From Rubripirellula lacrimiformis (GTDB taxonomy: Bacteria; Planctomycetota; Planctomycetia; Pirellulales; Pirellulaceae), in NCBI RefSeq assembly GCF_007741535.1, contig NZ_CP036525.1, forward strand, positions 1,798,001 through 1,862,000: a stretch of 64,000 bases of DNA, in the 5' to 3' direction. This document shows, one piece after another, positions 49,901 to 57,468 of the stretch. Position numbers and translations under genes: made by a program. Under the pieces are notes generated by a model that saw nothing but the letters and a program-made list of their open reading frames with translations, was not told the DNA's origin and made no database searches. Every line of letters starts with the position of its first letter. Position 1 is the stretch's first letter.

Positions 49901-50824
49901 GCCGAATCTCGTATGCCGGGATCCGCCACTGGCACCGCGAACGTGGTGATCAACGAACTGCACTACAACCCGGCCGACGATGATGCCGAGTTCATCGAAC
50001 TGTTCAACGATTCGTCCGAGTCCGTCGATTTGTCGGGTTGGTCGATCGATGGCATCGATTTGACGATCGACTTTGGAACCGTTTTGTTGCCCAACCAATA
50101 CGTTGTCTTCACGGATAACTATCTGCAGTTCCAGGACCAGTACGGCGGCAACACCTTTGTCGCTGGCCAGTACTCCGGTGGACTCTCGGGCGGTGGCGAA
50201 ACGATCACATTGTTGGACAGCGTTGGCAACGTGATCGATCTGGTGACCTATGACGACGCAGCACCATGGCCGACCGAGCCCGACGGAGACGGCATGTCGC
50301 TGTCGCTTGTCGATCCGGCACTGGACAATTCGATTGCGGAAAACTGGTTTGCAAGCGCCGAGTCGGGCGGGACACCGGGGGTCGCCAACGATGGCGTTGT
50401 CGCCGGCGAAACGACCAATATTTCGATCTTCGCGGCCGGCGAATCGACCAACGAAATCATCGAACTGGAAATCGCGGGTGTCGTGGTTGCAACCTACGAC
50501 ATTGGGCTGCAGGGTGGCAGCATCGGAGACTATCAATCTCGCAACTTCATCGAACTGACCTACGAAGCAGCCGGCGCAGTCGCTGCGGCCGATATCCGGA
50601 TCAACTTCGTCAACGACCGCTACGAACCCGAAAACGGCATCGATTACAACGTCCGGATCGATCGAATCCAAGTGAACTCGGTCAACTACCAAACCGAAAG
50701 CGCGAATGTCTATTCGACGGGAACTTGGTTGGCAGCCGACGGCATCGTTCCGGGATTCCGGCTAAGTGAGACGCTGCACAGCAACGGGTACTTCCAGTTC
50801 GATGCTCTGGCCGGGCTTGCCTAG
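46934..50824 (+). CDS. LEPR-type surface protein with DUF4347, CBM60, LTD and CotH domains
   Basis: The ATG at 46934 has GGAGAG at 46923-46928 as a strong Shine-Dalgarno; an ATG at 46871 in the same frame lacks one. The 1296-residue product has, in order: the LEPR-x-LL signature (ALEPRILLAAD, about residues 26-36); DUF4347 (about 76-240, with IHIVSHGRAGQIQLG and ILLYGCDTG); a CBM60-like calcium-dependent carbohydrate-binding domain (about 242-365); a lamin-tail-like LTD domain (about 378-512, with INEIHYNPG); a linker beta domain; a CotH kinase-like domain (about 640-985, with VRVRGGDYSRTY and VEWDVDRTW); a second LTD (about 1003-1150, with INELHYNPADDD); and a second CBM60-like domain (about 1165-1290). 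CotH-family proteins include kinases that phosphorylate surface proteins. A role in modifying or binding external polysaccharide or matrix is inferred. Confidence 0.9.
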   Translation: MSLRKLVSRSSRESRRQRLGWSLAALEPRILLAADAGVAVEAVGSDSGQMVAATSGQMAAGDGQTDVDGVATTATQLVFIDSSVQDLEQLAGGLLDHHELILLDADRGGIDQISEALAGRDHVQGIHIVSHGRAGQIQLGNQTVDRSVLLQMRDQIAGWSDSLSAGADILLYGCDTGAGIDGLEFVTEWSRLAGADVAASVDRTGNRQSNADWDLERHVGMIESSLAFSTDTLSSYSSTLPISIRAAGQRGEEQMSLQIDGTTVATWDNVGGNVDNDEFLTFTYDADGIDADQIRVSFTNDWYQPENGIDRNLRVDSITVDGVTYQSESSEVFSTGTWKSADGITPGFRESEMLHSNGYFQYAGSSDPVDPVDGAFAIINEIHYNPGPDGEVDGDAEFLELYNPGNEDYDLSGMSFTGFDLTFADGTILAAGQYAIVAPSTSLAEAQWGVTPIAEFADGGLSGGGETIQLIAADGVTVVDEVSYDDNSPWPGSPDGNGPSLELVNPSFDNSDPVNWRGSTDAPTPAARNSVYSEVAVGKITDIVVTPGQPLPDQAFTVSATIPDATFATLTFKVMFGSDQTVGMTNVGGDVWEATVPGQEAGTLVRYRIDSDVAIAPFEGDTINYLGVVVSPTDIVGNTLPVFQFFVDQDEFNELTTTELALTNNKISAVVAYGGEVYDNATVRVRGGDYSRTYFDKKSLKFELPDGYTIDIGDEGSYGIDEFGINADFGDWTVVTPDLSWDVFNAETDSFTSSFFTRVEMNSGFHGLFRFQELYDGQWRAANGLAEAEFYKAGDGGFGSYPKFDKKNPDDGDYSSILTINDVLISSPSAAKTAWLYENVDVSNAINHMAISSLMRHDDQKSQNFYMALDPETQRWSIVEWDVDRTWRELGDETTGPFTTPEPIGHELMDSMWDVPEFQDMYWRRIQTLADRYLGTDQLIDRRAEVIQQIGATNSTLEFQKWGRSDIYSSQYWVDDWQTSIDTRRANFAAESRMPGSATGTANVVINELHYNPADDDAEFIELFNDSSESVDLSGWSIDGIDLTIDFGTVLLPNQYVVFTDNYLQFQDQYGGNTFVAGQYSGGLSGGGETITLLDSVGNVIDLVTYDDAAPWPTEPDGDGMSLSLVDPALDNSIAENWFASAESGGTPGVANDGVVAGETTNISIFAAGESTNEIIELEIAGVVVATYDIGLQGGSIGDYQSRNFIELTYEAAGAVAAADIRINFVNDRYEPENGIDYNVRIDRIQVNSVNYQTESANVYSTGTWLAADGIVPGFRLSETLHSNGYFQFDALAGLA

Positions 50825-51499
50825 TTCCTGATCGGTGCTGGGGATAGCGGCCTGCTGATTAAGTGAGCCGTGATCGCGTGAGCGGCCGGGAAATGCCCGT
50901 GGCCTCACGGCCAATGCCACCTACTTTACCGCTAGTCGGGTGGTTTTATTAGCCGCGTGCGCGCAGGGCCGTCCGGTCCCGAAACACAGTAAAACGCGGG
51001 AGAACCGGACGCTAGCGAGAGCGCCCAGTTTAGCCGCGGAGCGGCGGCAGCTCTTTGCCGTGGGGCCCGCCCCACGGTTAGCGATGACTGATGAAATCTT
51101 GATCTTCTCGGCCGGGCCGCCTGCGGGCGGCCCGGCCGAGAAGATCATGGGAGGCTGCCAAATCCGGTGGCCGAGGCCACCGGCAGGATGCTTTCGCCTC
51201 TCCGAGGCTGTTGTAAGCTGGACGCTCGCTAGCGCGCCCGCGGCTGATCGAGGCGAATACCTCTCGTGGTTACGAAAGTAGGTGGCATTGGCCTTTCGGC
51301 CAGCGGCTCACCATGGCCGTTGAAGGTTCGATTAAATCAGCAGCCAGCTAGTTTTAGCCGCGCCGTGGCGACAGCTATTTGCCGTCGGCCTTGGCCGACG
51401 GTACCTGCGTCGACTTTGTCTTTGTCGTAGTGGACTTCGCCAGAAGTCCTTTTCAACGCCGGCAGGGAATACTAGCGAATCCCACTACCGTTGCTTCTG
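50825..51499. other. Gene-free region with several palindromic repeats
   Basis: It lies between the convergent ends of the LEPR gene and the 3-hydroxyacyl-CoA dehydrogenase gene. It has remnants of the TIR element ends (ggcctgctgattaagtgagc near 50850, aaatcagcagccagc near 51335), a GC-rich hairpin at 51100-51147, a palindrome ccgtcggcc/ggccgacgg near 51382-51401 and a degenerate relative of the 34555 inverted repeat (about 51427-51490). Short frames in it on both strands are repeats, not genes. Confidence 0.6.
51100..51147. repeat. Perfect 22-bp hairpin with tetraloop, GC-rich
   Basis: The arms 51100-51121 and 51126-51147 are perfect complements around TGCG. The stem begins tgatcttctcggccgggccg. 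It is among the strongest hairpins in the window. It may act as a bidirectional terminator for the convergent flanking genes, but there is no T-run, and it sits within a block of repeats. Confidence 0.85.
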
Positions 51500-52708
51500 C
51501 TATTTCATCGCGACGATCGCCATGGATGGCGATCGCGCTGCCAATTGATCGGCGAATGGTGCAGGACAATTCATTGCCTTGAATCGGCTTTGCCAGCGGT
51601 CGATCGCCGCGCGGATCGCCGGACTTCCCAGGGTGTCAAAGTACTGCAGCCAGGGGCGGTCGGACTGAAATCCCAATCCGCCTCGCATGGCGGTGTCCAA
51701 CGATTCGGTTTGCGTCACGGTTCCTTCGCCAACGGTGATGGCGGCTTCGATCAGCATGGGGATCGATAGCAGTTGCTGCAACTGAGTATCGCTGACCGCA
51801 CCGATAGGACGAAAATAGGTGTCGGCAAGCGCCAGCGTCTCGGCCGCTAGTCCCAGCGAACGTTGATCGTCGGTGTAGTCGTAAAAACCTTGGCCCACCG
51901 ATCGGCCCAGACGCTTGGATTTGATCATTTTCCCCAGGATTGGCGCTGGATCGATTCGTTGGGGAAACGATTGCCAATAGACGCGGCCTGAATCAAAGGT
52001 GGTTCGTGCGCCGATCATGTCGACCAATTCCAAGGGCGACATTGGCATCCCGTAGGCAAGTGCTGCCGCTTCGATCCGGTCGGCCGGTATGCCGCCGCAT
52101 AGCAGCAGCATGGCCTGGTTCAGGTACGGAGAAAGCAGGCGATTGACAATGAAACCCGGGCTGTCGGCGACCACCAATGGTTCTTTGCCAAGCCGGCCGA
52201 CATGACGGGTGCATTGATGGATCGTATCGTCCGAGGTCGATTCGCCGCGGATCACTTCGACCGCCGGGCGTCGATCAACCGGCATGAAAAAGTGCATGCC
52301 CGCCATTCGCGATGGATCGCGTAATTGGGCCGCGATGTCGGTGATCCTTAGCGTCGACGTGTTGCTGCACAGGATCGCGTCATCACCGAACAACCGTTCG
52401 GCTTCGCCAAAAAAACTGCGTTTCACATCCAAGCGTTCGGCGATCGATTCGATCACGATCGTGGGGGCGTCCACGTTGGTGCCATCGACGTGGCGAATCG
52501 AAATCCCCACCATCGAATCGCCCACGGGTCGGGACGGATCGATCGTCCATGATGGACCTAGGTCCAGTGATTGGATCGCACTGTCCACTCGATCCCCGTC
52601 CAGATCGGCCAACGTGACCGACTGATCGGATGCGACATGGGCGCGCAAGATCGCTTGGCCGACGACGCCGGCACCGACCAAAATGGTTCCCTTGGGAAAG
52701 TCGGTCAT
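51500..52708 (-). CDS. 3-hydroxyacyl-CoA dehydrogenase family protein
   Basis: The 402-residue product has the NAD-binding start ILVGAGVVGQAIL, then LCSNTSTLRITDIA, GMHFFMPVDRRPAVEVI (catalytic His and Glu) and DSPGFIVNRLL, with VDMIGARTTFDSG and GFYDYTDD in the C-terminal domain. This is the dehydrogenase half of FadJ/FadB-like enzymes, without an enoyl-CoA hydratase domain. It oxidises 3-hydroxyacyl-CoA to 3-ketoacyl-CoA in fatty-acid beta-oxidation; the substrate length is not predictable. The ATG at 52708 starts 5 bp after the esterase stop; an upstream extension of this frame overlaps that gene and is rejected. Cytoplasmic, with no membrane segment. Confidence 0.88.
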   Translation of the reverse strand: MTDFPKGTILVGAGVVGQAILRAHVASDQSVTLADLDGDRVDSAIQSLDLGPSWTIDPSRPVGDSMVGISIRHVDGTNVDAPTIVIESIAERLDVKRSFFGEAERLFGDDAILCSNTSTLRITDIAAQLRDPSRMAGMHFFMPVDRRPAVEVIRGESTSDDTIHQCTRHVGRLGKEPLVVADSPGFIVNRLLSPYLNQAMLLLCGGIPADRIEAAALAYGMPMSPLELVDMIGARTTFDSGRVYWQSFPQRIDPAPILGKMIKSKRLGRSVGQGFYDYTDDQRSLGLAAETLALADTYFRPIGAVSDTQLQQLLSIPMLIEAAITVGEGTVTQTESLDTAMRGGLGFQSDRPWLQYFDTLGSPAIRAAIDRWQSRFKAMNCPAPFADQLAARSPSMAIVAMK

Positions 52709-52713
52709 CGATG

Positions 52714-54012
52714 TCACTTCAGCAGGCCATCCGCGAAATCGAGGAACAGTTTCCAATCGGTATGTTTCAGCCCGTGACCACCGCTTCCGATGTGGTAACC
52801 GGTTTGGCCGACGACGAGTGGGGTGTCCAGTGCAGGCGGGTTCACGTGAGATCGAAGCGAAGGATCTTTCATCACGTCTTGGCCGATCGATTGTTTGCCC
52901 AGCACTGCGAACACGGGAGCCGATTCGACCAGCGACAGGTATTCGCCCCGCGGGTCGGCCCACAGGTCTTCGTCGGCACTGGCCACGTAGACTCCGCGTG
53001 GTGCGATCAATCCGATCAGTTCATGTTGGTCGACGGGTAGCTCGTTTTCGCGGCCCGCAAACTTGGCATAGTTGGGGGTGAACCAGTGAGGAAACGAGGA
53101 TGTGATCCGAGCCACGGTTTCCCCGAACGCTCGTCGTGATAATGCCGCGCCGCCGCAACCGGAATGGTTGCTGTACCCGATCGCGAACCGAGGGTCTTCG
53201 GCGGCCGCCCAAAGTGATGTTTTGCCGCCGCGTGAATGCCCGACGACCGCAACCTTGGTCGCGTCCACAGTGTCCAACGTTTCCAGATGGTCAAGAACTT
53301 TGCTGGCTGCGAATCCCCATGCCGAAAGACTTCGCCAAGCATCGTCGGTCGGTGGCTGTCCATTGGCAAAGAAACTGCGAATGCCTTCGGCGTAGCCGTC
53401 CGCACGATCCGGATCAACATCGGATGTGAAAAACGATGCGACCGCATAGCCACGGTCAATCAAGTCTTTCACTGGAATGAACGAATCGTATTCCTCGGTT
53501 ACCTTTTTGACGGGGGTAAAGTATCGGTTGTTGATCAGCACCACGGCCGGGACTGGATGGTCGACCCCGGTTGGGATGAAGACGACGAACGGGAACGAAA
53601 AAGTGCGATCGTCAATCTTGATGGTTGCTTTAAGTTCGCGGCCGATCGCGGTCCCGCCAAGCACCTCGGTCTGCGATACCTGCGTGAATTCGACGGAGTA
53701 ATCGGTTGTCGGCCGATGTCCGTAGACGTGATGGCGGAACAAGTCCATCAGTTCAGGCCGTCTGGTGTTGGTCCAGGTCGCGGCGTCGGAAACCGTCCGG
53801 CCGTCGTTCATCGTCAGCGGATCGGGCAGCTGGAACGTCGGTACCTTGGATTCGTCATAATTGAATTCGCCGCGTTTCGCCGCAAGCTTCTGGACCACTT
53901 GCGGGTTCGCTTTCCAAGATGGTCGCATGTTGTTATCCGGCCCAACCTGGGCCCAAGCAGAGGAGGCAAGCAACAGGGACGAGGCGATGATCGATCGGGA
54001 AACGAAAGGCAT
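52714..54012 (-). CDS. Secreted CE15-like (glucuronoyl esterase) alpha/beta hydrolase
   Basis: The 432-residue product starts MPFVSRSIIASSLLLASSAW with a signal peptide. The nucleophile motif GHSRGGKTSLWAAAEDPRF, followed by NHSGCGGAALSRR and VDQHELIGLIAPR, is typical of CE15-type esterases, which cleave ester links between glucuronic acid in xylan and lignin or similar polysaccharide esters. The start at 54012 has AGGA five bases upstream; 54048 lacks this. A role in degrading marine polysaccharide is inferred; the exact ester is not known. It lies directly upstream of the 3-hydroxyacyl-CoA dehydrogenase (5 bp), probably one transcript, although no functional link is obvious. Confidence 0.87.
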   Translation of the reverse strand: MPFVSRSIIASSLLLASSAWAQVGPDNNMRPSWKANPQVVQKLAAKRGEFNYDESKVPTFQLPDPLTMNDGRTVSDAATWTNTRRPELMDLFRHHVYGHRPTTDYSVEFTQVSQTEVLGGTAIGRELKATIKIDDRTFSFPFVVFIPTGVDHPVPAVVLINNRYFTPVKKVTEEYDSFIPVKDLIDRGYAVASFFTSDVDPDRADGYAEGIRSFFANGQPPTDDAWRSLSAWGFAASKVLDHLETLDTVDATKVAVVGHSRGGKTSLWAAAEDPRFAIGYSNHSGCGGAALSRRAFGETVARITSSFPHWFTPNYAKFAGRENELPVDQHELIGLIAPRGVYVASADEDLWADPRGEYLSLVESAPVFAVLGKQSIGQDVMKDPSLRSHVNPPALDTPLVVGQTGYHIGSGGHGLKHTDWKLFLDFADGLLK

Positions 54013-54197
54013 CGCAATCCTGCGAACGCGGGGCGCTGATTCAGTCATGGTGGTTGATTCTGGGGAAGTCGGGCTGGGGCGTAACGCCAGTAAGGTGGGA
54101 CGCGAATCCTGGCGGATTGGACTTCTCATTGTAGGGTCCGCGATGAACTGGCGTGCTAGACGGCCTGCCAAGATAGCGGCCATCGATCCAAGTCAGT

Positions 54198-55361
54198 TTA
54201 GTTGGACGAAGTCCGATTGCCCGTCGCCTGGGCGGGGATCCGAATTCGGTCGCGTGCAGTGATTGGCCAGATCTGGCCATTCGGTCTGCCCGCGTCGATG
54301 ACGACGGCGCCGACGTGCAATGCGACGGTCGGGCAAATGTGGGTGGGCAATCCGATCAGTGGTTGGCCGACCGACCAAGCATCCGATTGATCCGATTCGA
54401 TCACCAGGTGTTCTTCGCTGTGGCTGACCAATCGGGCCTCTGGCAGTTGTGGGAAACGCACTCGATTGGCAAGTGGCATTTCCGATGCAACCGATTTGTA
54501 GCCAAGGTCCAGGCACAGCCGACCAGGGCCTGGTTTGCTGATCACTCGCGTCAGAAGCGCGGCCGCAATCTTGAACTTCAAATCCGGATAGTTCCCCCCA
54601 TATCCGTCGTCCCAAAGCAGGGGCGTACCGGGGCTGCATTGGAAGTCCGTTTCGGCGGCCCAGATGGGAAACGTGGGTGATCCACCGCCGACGATTTCAG
54701 GCGATGGCAGACGATCATTGTAGCTAGACGCCATGGCGATGATCTGGCCGGCACATTCGCGGCGTTGGTCCAGCGAAGGCTGGTGCAACTGACCGTCATA
54801 GAGGTGCAGTCCCGCGTAGCACAGGTGGGCCGATGATTCGATTTCTTGTCGCAGTTGATCCAGTCCCGGTCCGAACGGGATCCCGGTGCGGTGCATCCCG
54901 CTGTCCACATCGATGAAGACGTCCAGCGAGTTCGGGTTTGCAGCGGCCGCCGATGCCAAGACGCGGCAGTTTTCGACATTGTCAGCGACCACGGCGAAAC
55001 GAGTCTGGTTTTGATCGTTGCGCAGCCGGATCAAACGATCGATATTGGGGCCGACCATTGGATAGGCGATCAACACATCGGTCGCACCGGCCCGGGATGC
55101 CATCTCGGCTTCCGCCAACGTGGCGGCTTTGAAGCGTCGGATGCCGGCGGCGACCTGAAGCCGCACGACATCGGGCATCTTATGCGTCTTGATATGCGGG
55201 CGAAGACGATCGATATGTTTGTCGCCGCCGACGATTTCAATCATCTGCTGGATGTTCGTCGCGATGGTCGCTGGATGAATCAGCAACCCAGGGGATTCGA
55301 CGTCACCGAGGGTGTCGATCGAAATCCAATCCGGAATCAAGGTCATGTGGGGTCGGTCCAT
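54198..55361 (-). CDS. D-threonine aldolase / D-serine dehydratase-like PLP enzyme
   Basis: The 387-residue product has RPHIKTHK (Lys58 as the PLP-binding residue), FIDVDSGMHRTG and VGGGSPTFPIW for phosphate binding, and near the C-terminus THICPTVALH, in which His341 and Cys343 form the zinc site of the D-serine dehydratase-like domain. It belongs to the alanine-racemase-fold family; substrate (D-threonine, D-serine or a 3-hydroxy-D-amino acid) cannot be set from sequence alone. The ATG at 55361 follows a TTG at 55364; an ATG at 55346 is possible. No Shine-Dalgarno is clear. The start lies just after the terminator hairpin of the upstream gene. Confidence 0.85.
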   Translation of the reverse strand: MDRPHMTLIPDWISIDTLGDVESPGLLIHPATIATNIQQMIEIVGGDKHIDRLRPHIKTHKMPDVVRLQVAAGIRRFKAATLAEAEMASRAGATDVLIAYPMVGPNIDRLIRLRNDQNQTRFAVVADNVENCRVLASAAAANPNSLDVFIDVDSGMHRTGIPFGPGLDQLRQEIESSAHLCYAGLHLYDGQLHQPSLDQRRECAGQIIAMASSYNDRLPSPEIVGGGSPTFPIWAAETDFQCSPGTPLLWDDGYGGNYPDLKFKIAAALLTRVISKPGPGRLCLDLGYKSVASEMPLANRVRFPQLPEARLVSHSEEHLVIESDQSDAWSVGQPLIGLPTHICPTVALHVGAVVIDAGRPNGQIWPITARDRIRIPAQATGNRTSSN

Positions 55362-55379
55362 CAAGGAGGAATCAAAACG

Positions 55380-55410
55380 AAAAAAGCCAGCCTGAGTTTA
55401 TCAGGCTGGC
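55380..55410 (-). terminator. Rho-independent terminator of the lipoprotein gene
   Basis: A 10-bp perfect stem (gccagcctga / tcaggctggc at 55386-55395 and 55401-55410), with a 5-base loop, is followed on the minus strand by six T residues (55385-55380) and more T after two bases. It lies downstream of the lipoprotein gene and only 20-50 bases upstream of the next gene's start, so it may also act on that gene. Confidence 0.85.
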
Positions 55411-55502
55411 CTTTCATCGTTTGTCGTAGTCGAGTTAGCCAACGGGCGGGAACGAACGTCCGCTTGCAGTCTCGCTCGAGGTCGCTTCGCCGCGGGTGCG
55501 GC

Positions 55503-56162
55503 TTACAGGTTCGGAGTCGTGTACGGTTCGACGTCGCCAACCATGTGGAAGTGGTTGTGGTCAATGTACACCACTTCGATTGCATCGCGGTCATGCAGGG
55601 TGTGTGGGACGGGATAACCGACGGTGGTTTTCTCGTCAAAGTAGACCGTGCACTTGTAGTGAGCGTGGTGCAGTTGGGCTGGTCCGATCAAAGGATAGAA
55701 TCGCGGTGGATCGATGTAGTCAGCGATCTTTTCTTTGATGATGCGAACGTTGTTGCGTTGCTTTTCATAGATCAACGGAATGCCGCCTTGAACCGGACGA
55801 GCGGTTTCCAGTGCGTGCATGACTTCGTCATCGCTTGGTGGATCCAAGGCTTTGACGGTACCGCCCGAAGTGGTGGGTCCTAGGATCGGCACGCGTTCGT
55901 AACGCTCGTGCTTCCAGAACTTCTCTTCTTGCTTGTGTTGATAGTAGGGGCTTACTGGGATCGGTAGACCCATGAAGCCCAGGTTGTAGCCGCCGCCGAC
56001 TCCCAGACAGCCGGTGGTCGAGATGGCCATCACGGCCATGGTCGCCAGCGTGATCTGTTGGATCAGGCGTTGGGATTGCCCGCCGCGGATGCGGATTGGC
56101 AAAGGAGTACTGTGGGCCGCGTTTTGAGTTTCGTCAGTGCGACGGCAAGTCGAGCTGGTCAT
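55503..56162 (-). CDS. Planctomycete lipoprotein of unknown function
   Basis: The 219-residue product has a long N-terminal region, then a hydrophobic stretch (ITLATMAVMAISTT) ending in a lipobox with Cys52, followed by a Gly-rich linker (LGVGGGYNLG). It is probably a lipoprotein. The mature part has YYQHKQEEKFWKHERYERV and a His-rich end (HHAHYKC, IDHNHFHMVGD), without a domain I recognise; metal binding by the histidines is possible but unproven. GGAAGG about eight bases upstream supports the start at 56162. It is a single gene ending in the terminator at 55380-55410. Confidence 0.8.
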   Translation of the reverse strand: MTSSTCRRTDETQNAAHSTPLPIRIRGGQSQRLIQQITLATMAVMAISTTGCLGVGGGYNLGFMGLPIPVSPYYQHKQEEKFWKHERYERVPILGPTTSGGTVKALDPPSDDEVMHALETARPVQGGIPLIYEKQRNNVRIIKEKIADYIDPPRFYPLIGPAQLHHAHYKCTVYFDEKTTVGYPVPHTLHDRDAIEVVYIDHNHFHMVGDVEPYTTPNL

Positions 56163-56642
56163 CCGAGTAACCTTCCGTGGTTCGTTCCGTAAGCATGAGT
56201 TCCCTCGGTGGGACTCAGGAATCTGTCTGGTAATAGATTCGGCACCTCGTGCGTACAGGTGTTATCGTGTGAACTTATGCCGATCTTGCGGGTAATTCCG
56301 AAGAATCACCTGATTTGCCACCCGAATGCGATCTCTGCGGCAGCGGCGGCGGGCAAAAGAGTTCACATATCTCTGTTTTTATCGCCAAAGATCGCTGCCA
56401 TTCGGTTTCGGCGTGTGGGGAACGCCCGTCCCGCGATGCGTCGTCTCCGTTTTCGTCGTCTTTGTTTTCGTCGTTTTTGTTTTCGTCGGCTTTGTTGACC
56501 GGCTGGTCAGCGACCGACGAATCAGCAGCGGGTTAGTAGAGAGAGCCGCGACGCGTCAGAGAACGTCCGGCTTATGGCAGTCTCGGAAGAGGCGAAAGCA
56601 TCCTGCCGCGTGGGCGGGCCCCACGGATTCAGCGTTACCACT

Positions 56643-56987
56643 GCCCCCTCACCCCAGCCCTCTCCCCCTGGATTATCGAAGCTCCACTTCGATAATCCAG
56701 GGGGAGAGGGGGCAAAAGAAAACCAACCAACCGCAGTGTCTCCCCCCACCTCCTTTTGCGTCCTCTCTCCCGCGTTGCCCCCTCTCCCCCGCACGTTGCC
56801 CCCCTCTCCCCCGCGTTGCGCCCTCTCCCCCACGTTTCGCCCTCTCCCCCCACGCTGCCCCCTCTCCCCCGCGTTGCGTCCTCTCTCCCGCGTTGCCCCC
56901 TCTCCCCCCCGCGTTGCCCCCTCTCCCCCGCGTTGAACGCGAGTTCCGCTCGCGTTCGACGTGGGGGAGAGGGTTGGGGTGAGGGGG
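56643..56987. repeat. 345-bp element with CCCTCTCCCCC tandem core and 25-bp inverted ends
   Basis: The ends ccccctcaccccagccctct and its complement (56963-56987, one mismatch over about 25 bases) enclose a perfect 24-bp inverted repeat at 56658-56681 and 56687-56710 and then about ten units of 17-20 bp of the type ccctctcccccgcgttgc (56758-56932). A small hairpin (gaacgcgag/ctcgcgttc) follows at 56935-56957. The strand asymmetry of purines and pyrimidines is extreme. Confidence 0.9.
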
Positions 56988-57319
56988 TGCGACCTGTGCC
57001 TCTCCGAGGCTGTCGTAAGCCGGACGTTCTGGTCAGCGGCCGGGAATCCTTTCTTTGCCGCTGGCGATCGCCTGATCAGGCCGACAAGTTGTCTCTCGAT
57101 CGTTCGGACGCGCCCAACCAGCTAGCTAAGCTGGTGAAACATGCCCGATGGGTTGCCCTGGGATGTCGATTTTAGCGGGAGACGTTTAGGACTTTTCCAG
57201 AAGTCCTTGCCCAGCACGAAATTTGGCGAATCCCCCTATCGAAAGCCTCGGTCAATCGCACCACGTCCCTTGGACTCACCTGACGGACCGCGACCGTGTT
57301 TCACGATTGGGCGCAACGA

Positions 57320-57359
57320 AAAAAGCCCGCCAACAACTTTCGTCGCTGGCGGGCTTTTT
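57320..57359 (-). terminator. Rho-independent terminator after the BON gene
   Basis: A perfect stem aaaaagcccgcca / tggcgggcttttt around a 14-base loop ends on the minus strand in six T residues. It is about 110 bp downstream of the BON gene. As A and T runs flank both sides, it could stop transcription in both directions. Confidence 0.85.
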
Positions 57360-57468
57360 GAATGACTTTCCAGTCTGGACATCCCACTTGATGGTGGACT
57401 GCGACCGATCAAGCGGACGCGTTGCTGAGGTTCATCCGAAGGGTGGATGATTCACTCAGCTGTGCCGA

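Larger units (their letters stand above)
56163..57468. other. Large gene-free repeat region
   Basis: It lies between the start of the lipoprotein gene (-) and the end of the BON gene (-). It contains a stretch at 56450-56500 of gtttttgtttt/cgtcg triplets, the inverted element at 56643-56987, flanking inverted copies of a 45-bp repeat (about 56557-56605 and 56998-57035, related to 51180-51226), a degenerate relative of the 34555 repeat near 57180-57240, and the terminator at 57320-57359. Long open frames on both strands here have repeat-encoded, Pro/Leu/Arg-rich sequence and are not genes. Confidence 0.7.

Noticed and set aside
50921-51281. Overlapping short open frames on both strands
   Set aside because: They read through the GC-rich hairpin and other palindromic repeats and give near-identical peptides in both directions, a sign of repeat sequence.
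56326-56982. 218-codon frame with Pro/Leu/Ser repeats
   Set aside because: It is the translation of the CCCTCTCCCCC minisatellite; comparable open frames exist in other phases and on the other strand.
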